NCBI GenBank assembly: GCA_003249255.1
Contig: QKJP01000048.1
Span: forward strand, 186,001 to 250,000
Direction of reading: 5' to 3'
Length of the DNA stretch: 64,000 nt
DNA from: Bacteroidales bacterium
GTDB lineage: Bacteria; Bacteroidota; Bacteroidia; Bacteroidales; Marinilabiliaceae
Below, piece by piece: positions 36,515 to 46,200 of this stretch. Made by a program: the position numbers and the translations under genes. Numbering within the stretch: position 1 is the stretch's first letter; each line of letters opens with the position of its first letter. The notes below the pieces were generated by a model. It saw only the letters and a list, made by a program, of their open reading frames with translations, was not told the DNA's origin and ran no database searches.

Positions 36515-37861
36515 TTAGCTTAACTCTTTAATCATCAAATCAATCCCCCCACGTAAAATGGATTGTAAATTGATTTTAGAAGTACACACAAACTCACAAA
36601 GAGCAATGTCTTCTTCTGCTAATTCATAAATACCAAGCTGTTCCATCTTATCGATGTCTTCAGCCAGAATTGCTTTAAATAAGAACTCCGGTAAAATATC
36701 CATCGGTAATACTTTATCATATTGCCCAGATACAACGAATGCTCTTTTACCACCGTGCATATTCGTATCCTGACGATACTCCTTTTTATTGCACATCCAG
36801 CTAAAGAAAGAACGCGAAACAGAGAATTTATTTAAGCCTGGCAATACCCAACCCATAAATTCGTAATAGTCACCTTCCGGCAAAACTGTTATTTGCGAAT
36901 GGTACGCACCTAAATATCCATCACACTCTATTTCTAAACCGGTTAAAGCATTTCCACTTACATATCGTAAATTACCGTCTTTCACTTTACCTTGAACCAA
37001 AGGCTTAATCTGAGCTCCAACTTTCGTATGGAAATAAGCAGCTTTTTCTACTTCGGAACCGGTTAACGCAATTACTCGGGATGCATCGTAAACACCATCT
37101 TTAAATAGCTTACCTAAGGCTACTACCTCTTGAGGATTCATGACCCAAACAACTTCTCCTTTATTGATCGGAGCAACTTGATGAATTTGAACACCTACGT
37201 TACCAGCAGGATGTTTTCCTTGGAAGCTGTGCAGCTTAACACCTTTTAACGACTTGTATACTTTTGATGAAGCATCCGCATCAATTCCAATATGGATATT
37301 ATCAGTTAATTTTTTGATAACATCGATACCTGCTTGAAAAGCGACCTCTTTACCTGATAACACAAAATCATAATCGGGAGCTAATGGAGAAGAATCAAAT
37401 CCGGAAATAAAAAATGCCTTTGGTGTCTCAGTTGGATTAGCAATCACATCGTAGGGACGCTTTCTCACAAATGGCCACATGCCGGCATTCAACATTTTCT
37501 CGATAACTTCTTCTTTGCTCATCTGAGATGGGTCTGCTGATCCAAATTGTTCAGCATCGTTTAGGCCATCAGACTGAACCACTACCTCGAGTATTTTACG
37601 GCGTTCGCCACGGTTAACCGCAACTAACTCTCCGCTCACAGGGGATACAAATTTTATTTCTGGACGATTCTTGTCGAAAAACAAAACTGTACCGGCTTTC
37701 ACCTTGTCCCCTACTTTCACCACCATCTTAGGTACCACACCATGAAAATCGGTCGGCTTAATGGCAAAATGCTCGGGTAAAACTGCCTGTCCAAATACGG
37801 CTTCGGCTTTACCCATAAGCTGTATATCAAGACCTTTCTTAATTTTTATTACCTCTGACAT
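36515..37861 (-). CDS. nqrA: Na+-NQR subunit A
   Basis: The 448-residue cytosolic subunit begins IKIKKGLDIQLMGKAE, carries the FHGVVPKMVVKVGDKVKAGT biotinyl-like domain and the Gly-rich SPVSGELVAVNRGERRKILE, and has a C-terminal SLBB-type region. It is the first gene of nqrABCDEF; together the subunits couple NADH:quinone electron transfer to Na+ export. Its promoter region overlaps that of the divergent T9SS plug gene. Confidence 0.97.
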   Translation of the reverse strand: MSEVIKIKKGLDIQLMGKAEAVFGQAVLPEHFAIKPTDFHGVVPKMVVKVGDKVKAGTVLFFDKNRPEIKFVSPVSGELVAVNRGERRKILEVVVQSDGLNDAEQFGSADPSQMSKEEVIEKMLNAGMWPFVRKRPYDVIANPTETPKAFFISGFDSSPLAPDYDFVLSGKEVAFQAGIDVIKKLTDNIHIGIDADASSKVYKSLKGVKLHSFQGKHPAGNVGVQIHQVAPINKGEVVWVMNPQEVVALGKLFKDGVYDASRVIALTGSEVEKAAYFHTKVGAQIKPLVQGKVKDGNLRYVSGNALTGLEIECDGYLGAYHSQITVLPEGDYYEFMGWVLPGLNKFSVSRSFFSWMCNKKEYRQDTNMHGGKRAFVVSGQYDKVLPMDILPEFLFKAILAEDIDKMEQLGIYELAEEDIALCEFVCTSKINLQSILRGGIDLMIKELS

Positions 37862-37881
37862 GTTTGAAAAACGGTTTTTTG

Positions 37882-37889
37882 TATTTTTG
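37882..37889 (+). promoter_or_regulatory. possible -7 element for the T9SS plug gene
   Basis: TATTTTTG on the plus strand, 96 nt before the ATG at 37986; a TTTG lies only 15 nt upstream, shorter than the usual spacer. If real, it would overlap the nqrA leader. Confidence 0.3.
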
Positions 37890-37896
37890 TAAACTG

Positions 37897-37904
37897 CAAA
37901 AATA
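37897..37904 (-). promoter_or_regulatory. putative -7 element for nqrA
   Basis: The minus strand reads TATTTTTG (TAnnTTTG), about 36 nt before the nqrA start. No well-spaced TTG is seen, so this is a half-supported promoter. Confidence 0.35.
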
Positions 37905-37985
37905 GAGAAAAATATCTGTAATCACATATATTTAAAGCTCCAATAGTATTTAACAGTTTTAGGTTTAAAAACATATTAATTGATT

Positions 37986-39290
37986 ATGATTTACTTTTTA
38001 CAAAAAAATAACTTTTACAACTTTTTAAAAATCTTTATTTTATCAACAGTTGTAATTTTTCCATTAAATATTCATGGGACGAACCCGGTCTTTAACGCGC
38101 CAAATATACGAACAGTTCAATTACATAAAACAGGATGGAGCCAATCTAAACCAATTATTCAACTCTACTCACCGGAAAAGCTGACGTTAAGCTTTGATGA
38201 TTTTTCAGAAGACATTAAAGATTATCAATATTCTATTATCCACTGTAGCTCTGATTGGGAAACTACTGATTTAATTCAAACAGAATACATTGATGGTTTT
38301 ATGCCCAACCCTTTACTCGAATATGATTACTCGTTCAATACTACATTTGAATATATTCATTATAAATTAGAATTTCCGAATGAGGACATTCGCCTCAAAT
38401 TATCCGGAAACTACATCATCCAAGTATTTGAACTTGGCAATGAAGAAAAGCCGGTTCTTACCAGACCCTTTTTCGTTTCCGAAGGTAAAGTAAAAGTTAT
38501 TCCTGAAATAAGATATACCGTTAATTCTGCATTAAGAGAATCTATGCAAGAGGTTAATTTTTCAATTCTTCATCCCAATTTAAAACTAACAAATCCCAAC
38601 GAAGAAATTAAAGTTGTAATTCAACAAAATGGCCGATGGGACAATCAGATTAAAGACTTAAAACCCTTATTCATACGCGATAACGAATTATCCTACGATT
38701 ACAATTACGAAAATTTATTTGATGGAGGAAATGAATTTCGCTGGCTGGATTTACGCAGTACAAAATACGCAGCACAACATGTTCAAAGCATATCTTTCTT
38801 TGCGCCACATTATCACTTCACTCTATATCCCGATAAAGCGTATGAGAAATCATATTTTTACCACGAAGATTTTAATGGTAATTATGTCATTGACGTTATG
38901 GAAAACAGAGATCCTGAAATTGAAGCCGATTATGTATATGTGCACTTTACCCTCCCCAATGCACAACCATACAAAAATGGAGATCTATATATAACCGGTG
39001 CTTTAAGTGATTGGCAGTTAAACGATCGCAACAAAATGGAATACGATGAGGCAAGCAGAAGCTATCAGTTAACCATGCTTTTAAAACAAGGATTTTACAA
39101 TTACCAATATCATTATTTAGAAAACGGAACACAGAAAGCAGAGGTTAGCGAATACGAAGGAAACTTTGGACAGACTGACAATGATTATGTAATCTATGTA
39201 TATTTAAGATCACCAAGTGACTTTTATGACCGCTTAGTTGGAGTTAATTTATCGAATTCATTAAAAAGCACACCTCCTGTTTCAAGGTAA
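37986..39290 (+). CDS. T9SS plug-domain protein (DUF5103 type)
   Basis: I start it at the ATG at 37986 (434 residues) rather than the TTG six bases earlier. A signal peptide (about 8-31) is followed by PVFNAPNIRTVQLHKTGWSQ, then YQYSIIHCSSDWE and FRWLDLRSTKYAAQHVQSI, which match the Bacteroidota DUF5103 family, now named T9SS plug protein. In the Flavobacterium T9SS the Plug protein closes the periplasmic side of the SprA translocon. This one lies next to nqr and far from any sprA, and several DUF5103 paralogues may exist in a genome, so a direct Plug role is only likely. Confidence 0.82.
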   Translation: MIYFLQKNNFYNFLKIFILSTVVIFPLNIHGTNPVFNAPNIRTVQLHKTGWSQSKPIIQLYSPEKLTLSFDDFSEDIKDYQYSIIHCSSDWETTDLIQTEYIDGFMPNPLLEYDYSFNTTFEYIHYKLEFPNEDIRLKLSGNYIIQVFELGNEEKPVLTRPFFVSEGKVKVIPEIRYTVNSALRESMQEVNFSILHPNLKLTNPNEEIKVVIQQNGRWDNQIKDLKPLFIRDNELSYDYNYENLFDGGNEFRWLDLRSTKYAAQHVQSISFFAPHYHFTLYPDKAYEKSYFYHEDFNGNYVIDVMENRDPEIEADYVYVHFTLPNAQPYKNGDLYITGALSDWQLNDRNKMEYDEASRSYQLTMLLKQGFYNYQYHYLENGTQKAEVSEYEGNFGQTDNDYVIYVYLRSPSDFYDRLVGVNLSNSLKSTPPVSR

Positions 39291-39424
39291 GACTATTGAA
39301 TAATAACCTGAACATTAGCACCTTCCCACAAACCAACAACGGTATTGTTACGAATTAAAGATCACTCAAATTGCGAGTTACAAGTGATCCTAACTTTTGT
39401 TAATCATTATCGTAACAGATTTAT

Positions 39425-39432
39425 TACTTTTG
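39425..39432 (+). promoter_or_regulatory. putative -7 element for the DivIC-like gene
   Basis: TACTTTTG matches TAnnTTTG 15 nt before the ATG. The nearest TTTG is 25 nt upstream, slightly long. A small inverted repeat, GATCACT/AGTGATC (39360-39389), lies just upstream. Confidence 0.4.
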
Positions 39433-39447
39433 TGAAAATTTAATATT

Positions 39448-39753
39448 ATGAATCGAGCCGAGATAATAAAAAAAATAAAGCCACTTGTCCGCAATAAATA
39501 TTTCATTGCTACAGCAGCATTTATTATTTGGCTCTCTGTTTTTGATGAAAATAACCTTATAAAAAGAAACAAACTTTCATCTCGCATTGAAAAACAACAA
39601 AAAGAACAGCAGCATTTCAACCTTGAGATTGAACAAAATACCCGTAAGATGAAAGAACTTCGTAGCAGCAAAGAAAACCTTGAAAAATTTGCCCGCGAAG
39701 AATATTTAATGAAGAAAAAAGACGAAGTTATTTTCGTAATCAAAGAAGAATAA
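39448..39753 (+). CDS. FtsB/DivIC-like septum formation initiator protein
   Basis: The 101-residue protein has a short cytosolic N-terminus, one transmembrane helix (about 18-33), a long Gln/Glu-rich coiled coil (about 38-80) and the conserved C-terminal NLEKFAREEYLMKKKDEVIF. This is the FtsB/DivIC layout of the divisome linker that binds FtsL and FtsQ/DivIB in the periplasm. It is usual for Bacteroidota to keep this gene away from the dcw cluster. A small membrane protein gene follows after 18 nt. Confidence 0.85.
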   Translation: MNRAEIIKKIKPLVRNKYFIATAAFIIWLSVFDENNLIKRNKLSSRIEKQQKEQQHFNLEIEQNTRKMKELRSSKENLEKFAREEYLMKKKDEVIFVIKEE

Positions 39754-39771
39754 TCCAGATCAAAAAAACTC

Positions 39772-40095
39772 ATGAATATTTTCAAAACGCTTAGCGTACT
39801 CTACTACATTGCAATGGCAATGGTTTTTCTTGGTATCATCATGGTACTTTCTGACGTTTCCAACTCTATTTATGTTTACGGAGGTGGTGCTATCTTTATG
39901 TTTTTAATCCGCCTCTACAACCAAGCGGTTGCTAAACCTGAAAACAAACGCATTAATACAATTTTATTAATAAGTACAGTTTTTCTTTTAATTGCAGGAT
40001 GGCTGATGTATACAAACCGCCATTATTGGATAATTTTCATTTTTATAACTGCAACTTTAGATACCTATGCTAGCTTTAGGCGTTTTAAAAAGTAA
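39772..40095 (+). CDS. small membrane protein, unknown function
   Basis: The 107-residue protein has four predicted transmembrane segments with short loops (FKTLSVLYYIAMAMVFLGII, SIYVYGGGAIFMFLIRLYNQ and two more). No catalytic residues are visible. It follows the DivIC-like gene after 18 nt and is probably co-transcribed; it resembles conserved small membrane proteins of Bacteroidota that lack an assigned role. Confidence 0.7.
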   Translation: MNIFKTLSVLYYIAMAMVFLGIIMVLSDVSNSIYVYGGGAIFMFLIRLYNQAVAKPENKRINTILLISTVFLLIAGWLMYTNRHYWIIFIFITATLDTYASFRRFKK

Positions 40096-40129
40096 AAACG
40101 CCTTTCTTAATTCTAAGAATAATTTTAGA

Positions 40130-41398
40130 TTAACAACTAAAAGCATTTTCCAGTTCTAGATTCCGATATTCAAGTAATAATTCTTCCACTTCATAATAGT
40201 TATCGTCAAAATTTTCTCGTATTAACTCTAACAATCCAATTCCCATTTCAAAAACATCCGCTTTAAGAAAGAAGTGCTCATGTGTGTAATTCAAGTATTT
40301 GACAATACGAAAGGCATTAAAAACCTCAAAAAATCGCCTTTTAAACACTTCATTTGAAGCACAATTATTAAGCACCGGCAACAAGTCATCCCAAAAATTT
40401 GAATTAACTAAATAGCTCCTAACCGGACCTGATAATTTGTACAAAAAATCATCATAACGTTCTATAGTATTTTCGAATAACTCTCCTCGCATTATAAATA
40501 ACTGCTTCAACTCAATAAAAGCTTGCAAATTATAAGTTTGGTATTGCTGTCCTGAATCCAACGATTTTTGCACTGAAGGCCCTGTCCCAAACGGAACTCT
40601 ATTAGAAGGCCGAGGAGATGGAATAACTTTCGTTTCAATAATCTCAGTACATTTACCCAAAGGGAAAACCTTTTGCAGAAAATAAAAATCTTCCCCTCCT
40701 TGCTTCTTAGGCATTCCTCCTGCTTTAATATAATGCGAGGCAGAAACCGCCAAACACGATCCAACAGTATGAAATGCATACGGAAAACCTATAAATCGCA
40801 TAGTTTGTAAATAATAGCGAAGATGAAGCTCATACTCAGCAACAGCCTCATACACATCCGGATCTAACATTCCTTGCAAGGGATGTTCAAAATAGATTGT
40901 AGCTGCTAAAGCACCACGTTTAAAACATTTAATAATTTCGACGAAGTAATTAGACTCAACTAAACAATCGCCATCAAGGGACACAATTGGAGCATCATAC
41001 CTCTCTCTTTTAGCAAAACAAAAGGCTGCATAATCCATTCCAACCTTTCTTGCACCACCTACTCCGGCATGTTTCTTTGTGATATCATAAACTTCGAATA
41101 ATGTATAAATAAAACGATCAGATGTATTCTGATCAATATATTTTTTGATATCCGTTGCTAAATGATGCTGAGCCTGCTTTGTGTCATCGGTGTCAATACG
41201 GGAATAATTCACCACTAAAATAATCTCGATTAATCCGTTTACAGGCTCTGTTTCCTTTATTGACAAAAGCGTTTTAAATAAAAATTCTTGTTCCAGATAA
41301 ACAGGTATTACAACCACTAAATCAGCATCACCATCCCCTTTAACCGTTGGCTCCATCAACGGATGCTTATCAAAGTATTTCTTAAAAATTTTCTCCAT
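40130..41398 (-). CDS. GT-A glycosyltransferase (family 2-like)
   Basis: I start it at the ATG at 41398 (422 residues). An upstream TTG would extend it, but that codon lies inside the terminator hairpin of the preceding ompH-like gene. The N-terminal domain shows VVVIPVYLEQEFLFKTLLSI, VSLDGDCLVESNYFVEIIK as the DxD-type motif, and GGEDFYFLQKVF as the catalytic-base motif. The remaining 150 residues are helical and not recognised. No transmembrane segment is evident. The sugar donor and acceptor are unknown. Confidence 0.8.
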   Translation of the reverse strand: MEKIFKKYFDKHPLMEPTVKGDGDADLVVVIPVYLEQEFLFKTLLSIKETEPVNGLIEIILVVNYSRIDTDDTKQAQHHLATDIKKYIDQNTSDRFIYTLFEVYDITKKHAGVGGARKVGMDYAAFCFAKRERYDAPIVSLDGDCLVESNYFVEIIKCFKRGALAATIYFEHPLQGMLDPDVYEAVAEYELHLRYYLQTMRFIGFPYAFHTVGSCLAVSASHYIKAGGMPKKQGGEDFYFLQKVFPLGKCTEIIETKVIPSPRPSNRVPFGTGPSVQKSLDSGQQYQTYNLQAFIELKQLFIMRGELFENTIERYDDFLYKLSGPVRSYLVNSNFWDDLLPVLNNCASNEVFKRRFFEVFNAFRIVKYLNYTHEHFFLKADVFEMGIGLLELIRENFDDNYYEVEELLLEYRNLELENAFSC

Positions 41399-41400
41399 AA

Positions 41401-41432
41401 CAAAAAAGGCAGAAATCAAATGACTTCTGCCT
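41401..41432 (-). terminator. intrinsic terminator after ompH-like gene
   Basis: On the minus strand AGGCAGAA and TTCTGCCT form an 8-bp stem (plus coordinates 41407-41414 and 41425-41432, loop of 10 nt) followed by a run of six T. It sits between the ompH-like stop and the glycosyltransferase ATG. Confidence 0.8.
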
Positions 41433-41454
41433 CTATCTAGATTTTTTATACGAA

Positions 41455-42066
41455 CTATTGGTTTGTTTTAGAATAACGCTCATTTAAACCATTAATAATC
41501 TCTTTAGTAATATTTGTTCCTTCAACACTGTATAGAACATTATCTCCAGCCATATTACTCAAGATAAGTTTATAAGGCTTTGTTTTTCCGTATTCTTCCA
41601 TGTAATTCACAATAGAATCACGTAAAGTACGATTCGTTTGATCTTGTAATTTCATTAAATCATTCGTTAATTTCTGATTTAATTCTTGTAACGCTCTTTC
41701 AGCTTTTGCTAAACGCTCTTGTTCATTTTCAGCTCTATCTCTAGATAAAAAACCATTATTTTGAAGCTTTCTCTGAAACTCGGTAACGTCCTGCTGAAAC
41801 ACTTTCGCTTTTTGATTTAAATCAGCACGTGAAGTTTCTTCTTTATTAATCATCTCTTCACTAAGCTTTTTTGCATATTCATAATTTAAAAGCAAAGAAT
41901 CTAAACTAACATAAGCAATCCCAAAATCTCCTGATACAACCATAGTTGAATCTGAAGCGACACATACTTTTTCCTGAGATGGCTTATTACTTGAAAAGTG
42001 TAATCCAAATAACACAATAACGGCAACTAATAACACACCGTTTAATACTGACGAAAGTTGTTTCAT
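41455..42066 (-). CDS. OmpH/Skp-like periplasmic chaperone
   Basis: The 203-residue protein has an N-terminal hydrophobic segment (about 8-25; likely anchor or signal), then IAYVSLDSLLLNYEYAKKLS, the usual start of the OmpH fold, a long coiled coil (about 70-155) and a C-terminal strand region (KPYKLILSNMAGDNVLYS). OmpH/Skp proteins hold unfolded outer-membrane proteins in the periplasm. It is downstream of the porP/sprF and giant-protein genes on the same strand, though a 123-nt gap with its own -7 box suggests a separate promoter. Confidence 0.85.
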   Translation of the reverse strand: MKQLSSVLNGVLLVAVIVLFGLHFSSNKPSQEKVCVASDSTMVVSGDFGIAYVSLDSLLLNYEYAKKLSEEMINKEETSRADLNQKAKVFQQDVTEFQRKLQNNGFLSRDRAENEQERLAKAERALQELNQKLTNDLMKLQDQTNRTLRDSIVNYMEEYGKTKPYKLILSNMAGDNVLYSVEGTNITKEIINGLNERYSKTNQ

Positions 42067-42104
42067 ATCCTATTTATATATTCCTAAATATTGTTTTCTT
42101 GCGA

Positions 42105-42112
42105 CAAATATA
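42105..42112 (-). promoter_or_regulatory. putative -7 element for ompH-like gene
   Basis: The minus strand reads TATATTTG with a TTG 23 nt upstream (plus 42136-42138), 38 nt before the start codon. The spacer is at the long end of the accepted range. Confidence 0.4.
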
Positions 42113-42189
42113 ACCCAATAACGCACATTAAAAAACAATAAAGCTGGTTTTCACAAGCTTTACCGTTTAAAACCACATTCTATAGCGCT

Positions 42190-43248
42190 TTAAAAGATTT
42201 TTCTACGACCTCTATTATACTTAGAACCTCCAGATGATCCCGAATAATTGCCAGAACTACAAGGCATTGCACCTCGATAAGATTTCTTACGTAAATTTTG
42301 ATTAAATCGATAAATAAGAGTCAATTCATTTGCACCATTACTCAAGCCGGCTAACTCAGATATGGTTAAATCATAACTGTAAGCAAAACGGACCGGACCA
42401 ACATTAACCCCTGCAATGAAAATTAAGCCATCATTATTTTTCAATCCTCTTTCCGATGCGAAGGGTAAACCACGGTACCAGATTCCGATTTCCATTGGAT
42501 TAATAAACCAATATGAACCAACATCTAATTGATTAAAATCTTGCTGCAACCTGTAATCAAAAGCTAGCGTAATCGATTGTTCACTCCCTTTCCTTTTGCG
42601 CCCTTTCTTGTAAGTATATTTGTACCCACCATAAATGGTTGTTTTTACTGGAATCGAGGTCTCTATATCTGTAACGCCAATATCACTTTTGATTAAATGG
42701 TCAACTGCCGTACCAAACCAAAAAAAATCACTGTAGACCATTGCAGAAGCAGCTGCATCCACAAACCTATAATTCTCATTAGGATCACTAATCGTGGCAT
42801 CTGGAATAGGGAATCCAAAAACATCCTGGTTCGAAGGATAAATAACACTACTTAAATTCAAATTTTGTTCTGAATACTTTATTTGTATGCCAGGTCGCAT
42901 GTAATAACCTCTAAAAACCTCAAACTCATAGGCGTATAACAAACTAAAGTTTTGACGCACTAATTTCCCCTGCCCACTATCATCTCGCAATGCCATTATT
43001 CCAACTCCACTTTTCTGCGTTTCAAAAAAGTGATCGGCAGCAAATGCATAAGTTCTATAGGTATTTGGAATACCAGGCCATTGATCTCGGTATGCTAAAC
43101 TCACTCGTGAACCATTGGTTAATCCTGTAAAGGAAGGACTTAAATACATTGGATTAGCATACATTTGACTGAAAGACACATCCTGACAAAACGCATCTCT
43201 CACACCAATACACGCTAAACAAATCAATATATATTTTAATACCCTCAT
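42190..43248 (-). CDS. PorP/SprF family type IX secretion membrane protein
   Basis: The 352-residue protein has a signal peptide (about 1-21), then DVSFSQMYANPMYLSPSFTG, the hallmark N-terminus of PorP/SprF proteins, and beta-strands ending GANELTLIYRFNQ before a basic Ser/Gly tail. In Flavobacterium, SprF is an outer-membrane beta-barrel needed to secrete and anchor the giant adhesin SprB, and sprF genes usually sit next to their giant type B sorted cargo. Here it starts 32 nt after the stop of the 6630-residue protein gene, so it is probably that protein's dedicated partner. Confidence 0.92.
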   Translation of the reverse strand: MRVLKYILICLACIGVRDAFCQDVSFSQMYANPMYLSPSFTGLTNGSRVSLAYRDQWPGIPNTYRTYAFAADHFFETQKSGVGIMALRDDSGQGKLVRQNFSLLYAYEFEVFRGYYMRPGIQIKYSEQNLNLSSVIYPSNQDVFGFPIPDATISDPNENYRFVDAAASAMVYSDFFWFGTAVDHLIKSDIGVTDIETSIPVKTTIYGGYKYTYKKGRKRKGSEQSITLAFDYRLQQDFNQLDVGSYWFINPMEIGIWYRGLPFASERGLKNNDGLIFIAGVNVGPVRFAYSYDLTISELAGLSNGANELTLIYRFNQNLRKKSYRGAMPCSSGNYSGSSGGSKYNRGRRKIF

Positions 43249-43270
43249 TCGTGATGGAATCTTATTTACT

Positions 43271-43278
43271 CAAAGATA
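43271..43278 (-). promoter_or_regulatory. possible -7 element for porP/sprF-like gene
   Basis: The minus strand reads TATCTTTG in the 32-nt gap before the gene; no TTG is well spaced upstream (inside the giant gene's 3' end), so an independent promoter is only possible. Confidence 0.3.
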
Positions 43279-43280
43279 AT

Positions 43281-46200
43281 TTATCTAACTAATAATACAC
43301 TTCCTGCTTCTCTAAATTCGCGACCACTAATAAATTTTCCAGTCACCTTCCAAACATAAACAGCTTGTGGAGCTAAAGTACCTTTGTATTTCCCATCCCA
43401 TCCTTCATTTACATCATCAGATTCAAAGATTAATTGTCCCCATCTATTAAATATCTGTAAATTATACTCTTCTACATCTTTGTACTTCGGTTTAAAATAA
43501 GCTTCTTCTCGCTCATCTAACCCTCCTCCAATATCACTCGCTTCAGGACGAGGTTTAAACGCATCCGGGAAAACCACATAACCAGCAGGGCGGGCTTCTA
43601 TAGCATTTAACACCTCAACTTCATTCTCACAACCGTGCATATTTGTTACAAGTAAGCTAACATTGTATACTCCCGGATCAGAATATTCATAAACCGGACT
43701 TCTTTGCGATGAAGTAATACCATCACCAAAAGCCCAAACCCAAGATACAACATCTTTGGAAGATAAGTCCTGAAATCTCACTTCCTCACCTGGCACATAA
43801 ACGACTTTTGGTGCAAATAAAAATTCTGCTTTGGGATGATCATGAACCACTATTGTTTTAGAGAATACTCCATCTTCACCATCCGGACCAGTTACTGTCA
43901 ATTTAGCTAAATATTCTCCAGGCACTGTATAAGTATGATTTGTGTTTCGCGCAGTGGAGGTCTCACCATCTCCAAAATCCCAATGAAACTCTTCCCCACC
44001 AACAGAATAATTGGTAAACTTCACCCTTAATGGGAAACATCCATTATCCTCACTTACAATAAACTCTCCTTGCGGAACAACTTTATATTCAATGGTTACA
44101 TCATCAAAAGCAATACAGCCATCTGTTTCAATAGTCCATCGGTAGGTATTCATTCCACCCGACATTCCACTTACAGTTGCATTAAAGAAGTTCTTATCAT
44201 CAAAGGTACCTGTTCCTGCTACCACACTCCATTCTCCAACCAATTTACCTGGATTCGATCCCTGTAAGTCAAAGAAAGATTCATAAGTAACTTCATCTTC
44301 ACCTGCATATGGCTTGGCTTTATTACTTGTCACAATTACTTCATCATTCGTGGTACAAGAACCGTAAGATATAGTCCATTTGTATTTATTTTCCCCATAT
44401 CCAACATTGGTAACACGAGAATTATATGATCCTGAATTTTCAAACATACCAGTTCCACTAATCACAGTCCATTGCCCAATACCGTCAACCGGATCATTTG
44501 CATTTAAAACGATATAATCTTCACAAATTTGACGATCTACACCAGCTTGAGCACTATCCGGTAATTGCATCGTTATGGTTACCCGGTCTGACAAGAAACA
44601 GTCTTCTTTACTAATCGTCCACTGTAATATATTCTCACCAAATCCAAGATTTCTAATAATTGTTTTTGCATTTGATTCCGAATCAAAATCTCCTTGACCC
44701 GATATCAAGTTCCACCTTCCTTGTCCACCTCCTATACCAGGATTATTTGCATCAAGTTGTGCCCATACGCGACAATCTTGAATATCTGGTCCTGCATTAG
44801 GAATTGCAGGTTTATTATTAGTAATTGTTATATCATCTGTTAGAGCACATTGTCCTTGAACCAAAGTCCATCTCAACACATTAGTTCCAATTGCAAGGTT
44901 ACTAACTGTGGCCAATGGATTTGTGGCACTATCAAAATTACCACTACCTTCAACAATACTCCATGAGCCTTGCCCATGAATGGATTGAGTTGCTTTTAAT
45001 TTGACAAAGTTTTCACAAATAGTTTCATCGGCACCTGCATATGGAACTGATGGCAAATCATTAGTGATTGTCACTTCATCATACAAACTACACTTTCCTT
45101 TTTGCACTAACCATCTCAACACATTTTCGCCTTTCGATAAGCCGGTTAATGAAGATTTTGGATTCATCGGATCATTTACATTTCCACTACCTGTTAAAAC
45201 CTGCCAGGTTCCTACACCCATTCCTGATTCAAGAATAGTTGCATCCAGAGTTGTTTCATCCGTACATAAGACCTGTGCATTTCCAGCATAAGGTAAATCC
45301 GGCAAATTATTAGTTATGACAACATTTGATTCTGTGATACAGCCTTCATAATTTATTGTCCACCTCAATGTATTTTGGCCTTGACCTATGGAAGTAACAG
45401 TTGTAGTAGGGTTATTCCGGTCCTCAAACTCGGCCTGACTTGAAGAGCCTATATTCCCAACAACAGTCCATGTACCCACACCAGGATAAGGATTATTTGC
45501 CTCCAGAATAGCATCTTTAGAACACACCTCCTGATTCGGACCGGCTTCAGCTTCAATACGATTATATTTTATTTCTATATCATCAAAAGTTGAACAGTTA
45601 TTTTTCGTAATTGTCCATCTTAAAATATTACTTCCAAAAGTTAAATTACTGGCGATTGCATTATTATCCAAAATTGGATCAGTAATAGCCGGATTTGTAC
45701 TTGAAAACGATGCAGAACCATTAACTATTGACCAACTTCCGACTCCAACTGAAGGAACATTTGCTGTTAATGTAGTCGTGTTGTAATCACATAAAGCTAA
45801 ATTATTTCCTGCTCTAGATTCAGAAGGACTATCATTGGTGATAACAACTTGTGATGCAGATGTACAAATGCCATTTTTAATGGTCCAAATTAAAATGTTA
45901 TCCCCCTGATCAAGGCCGGAAACTGTTGTATATGGACTTGTATTGTTTTCAAATATAGCAGCACCAGCACCACCTGACACACTCCAGGATCCAGTTCCAG
46001 GGAAAGCAACATTTCCATTTAATACACCTTTGTCAGAACATAAAACTTGTGATAATCCGGCATCGGCCTGAATAAAATTATTAGTAATCTCAACTTCATC
46101 AGAGCTAGTACACCCCTTCTTATTAACAGTCCACCTAAAGCGATTTCGACCTTGGCTCACACCGGTAACTGTAGAATTGGCTAAGGATGCATCAACAATC

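Noticed and set aside
41399-41419. TTG-started extension of the glycosyltransferase gene
   Set aside because: It lies inside the terminator hairpin of the preceding gene; the ATG at 41398 fits better.
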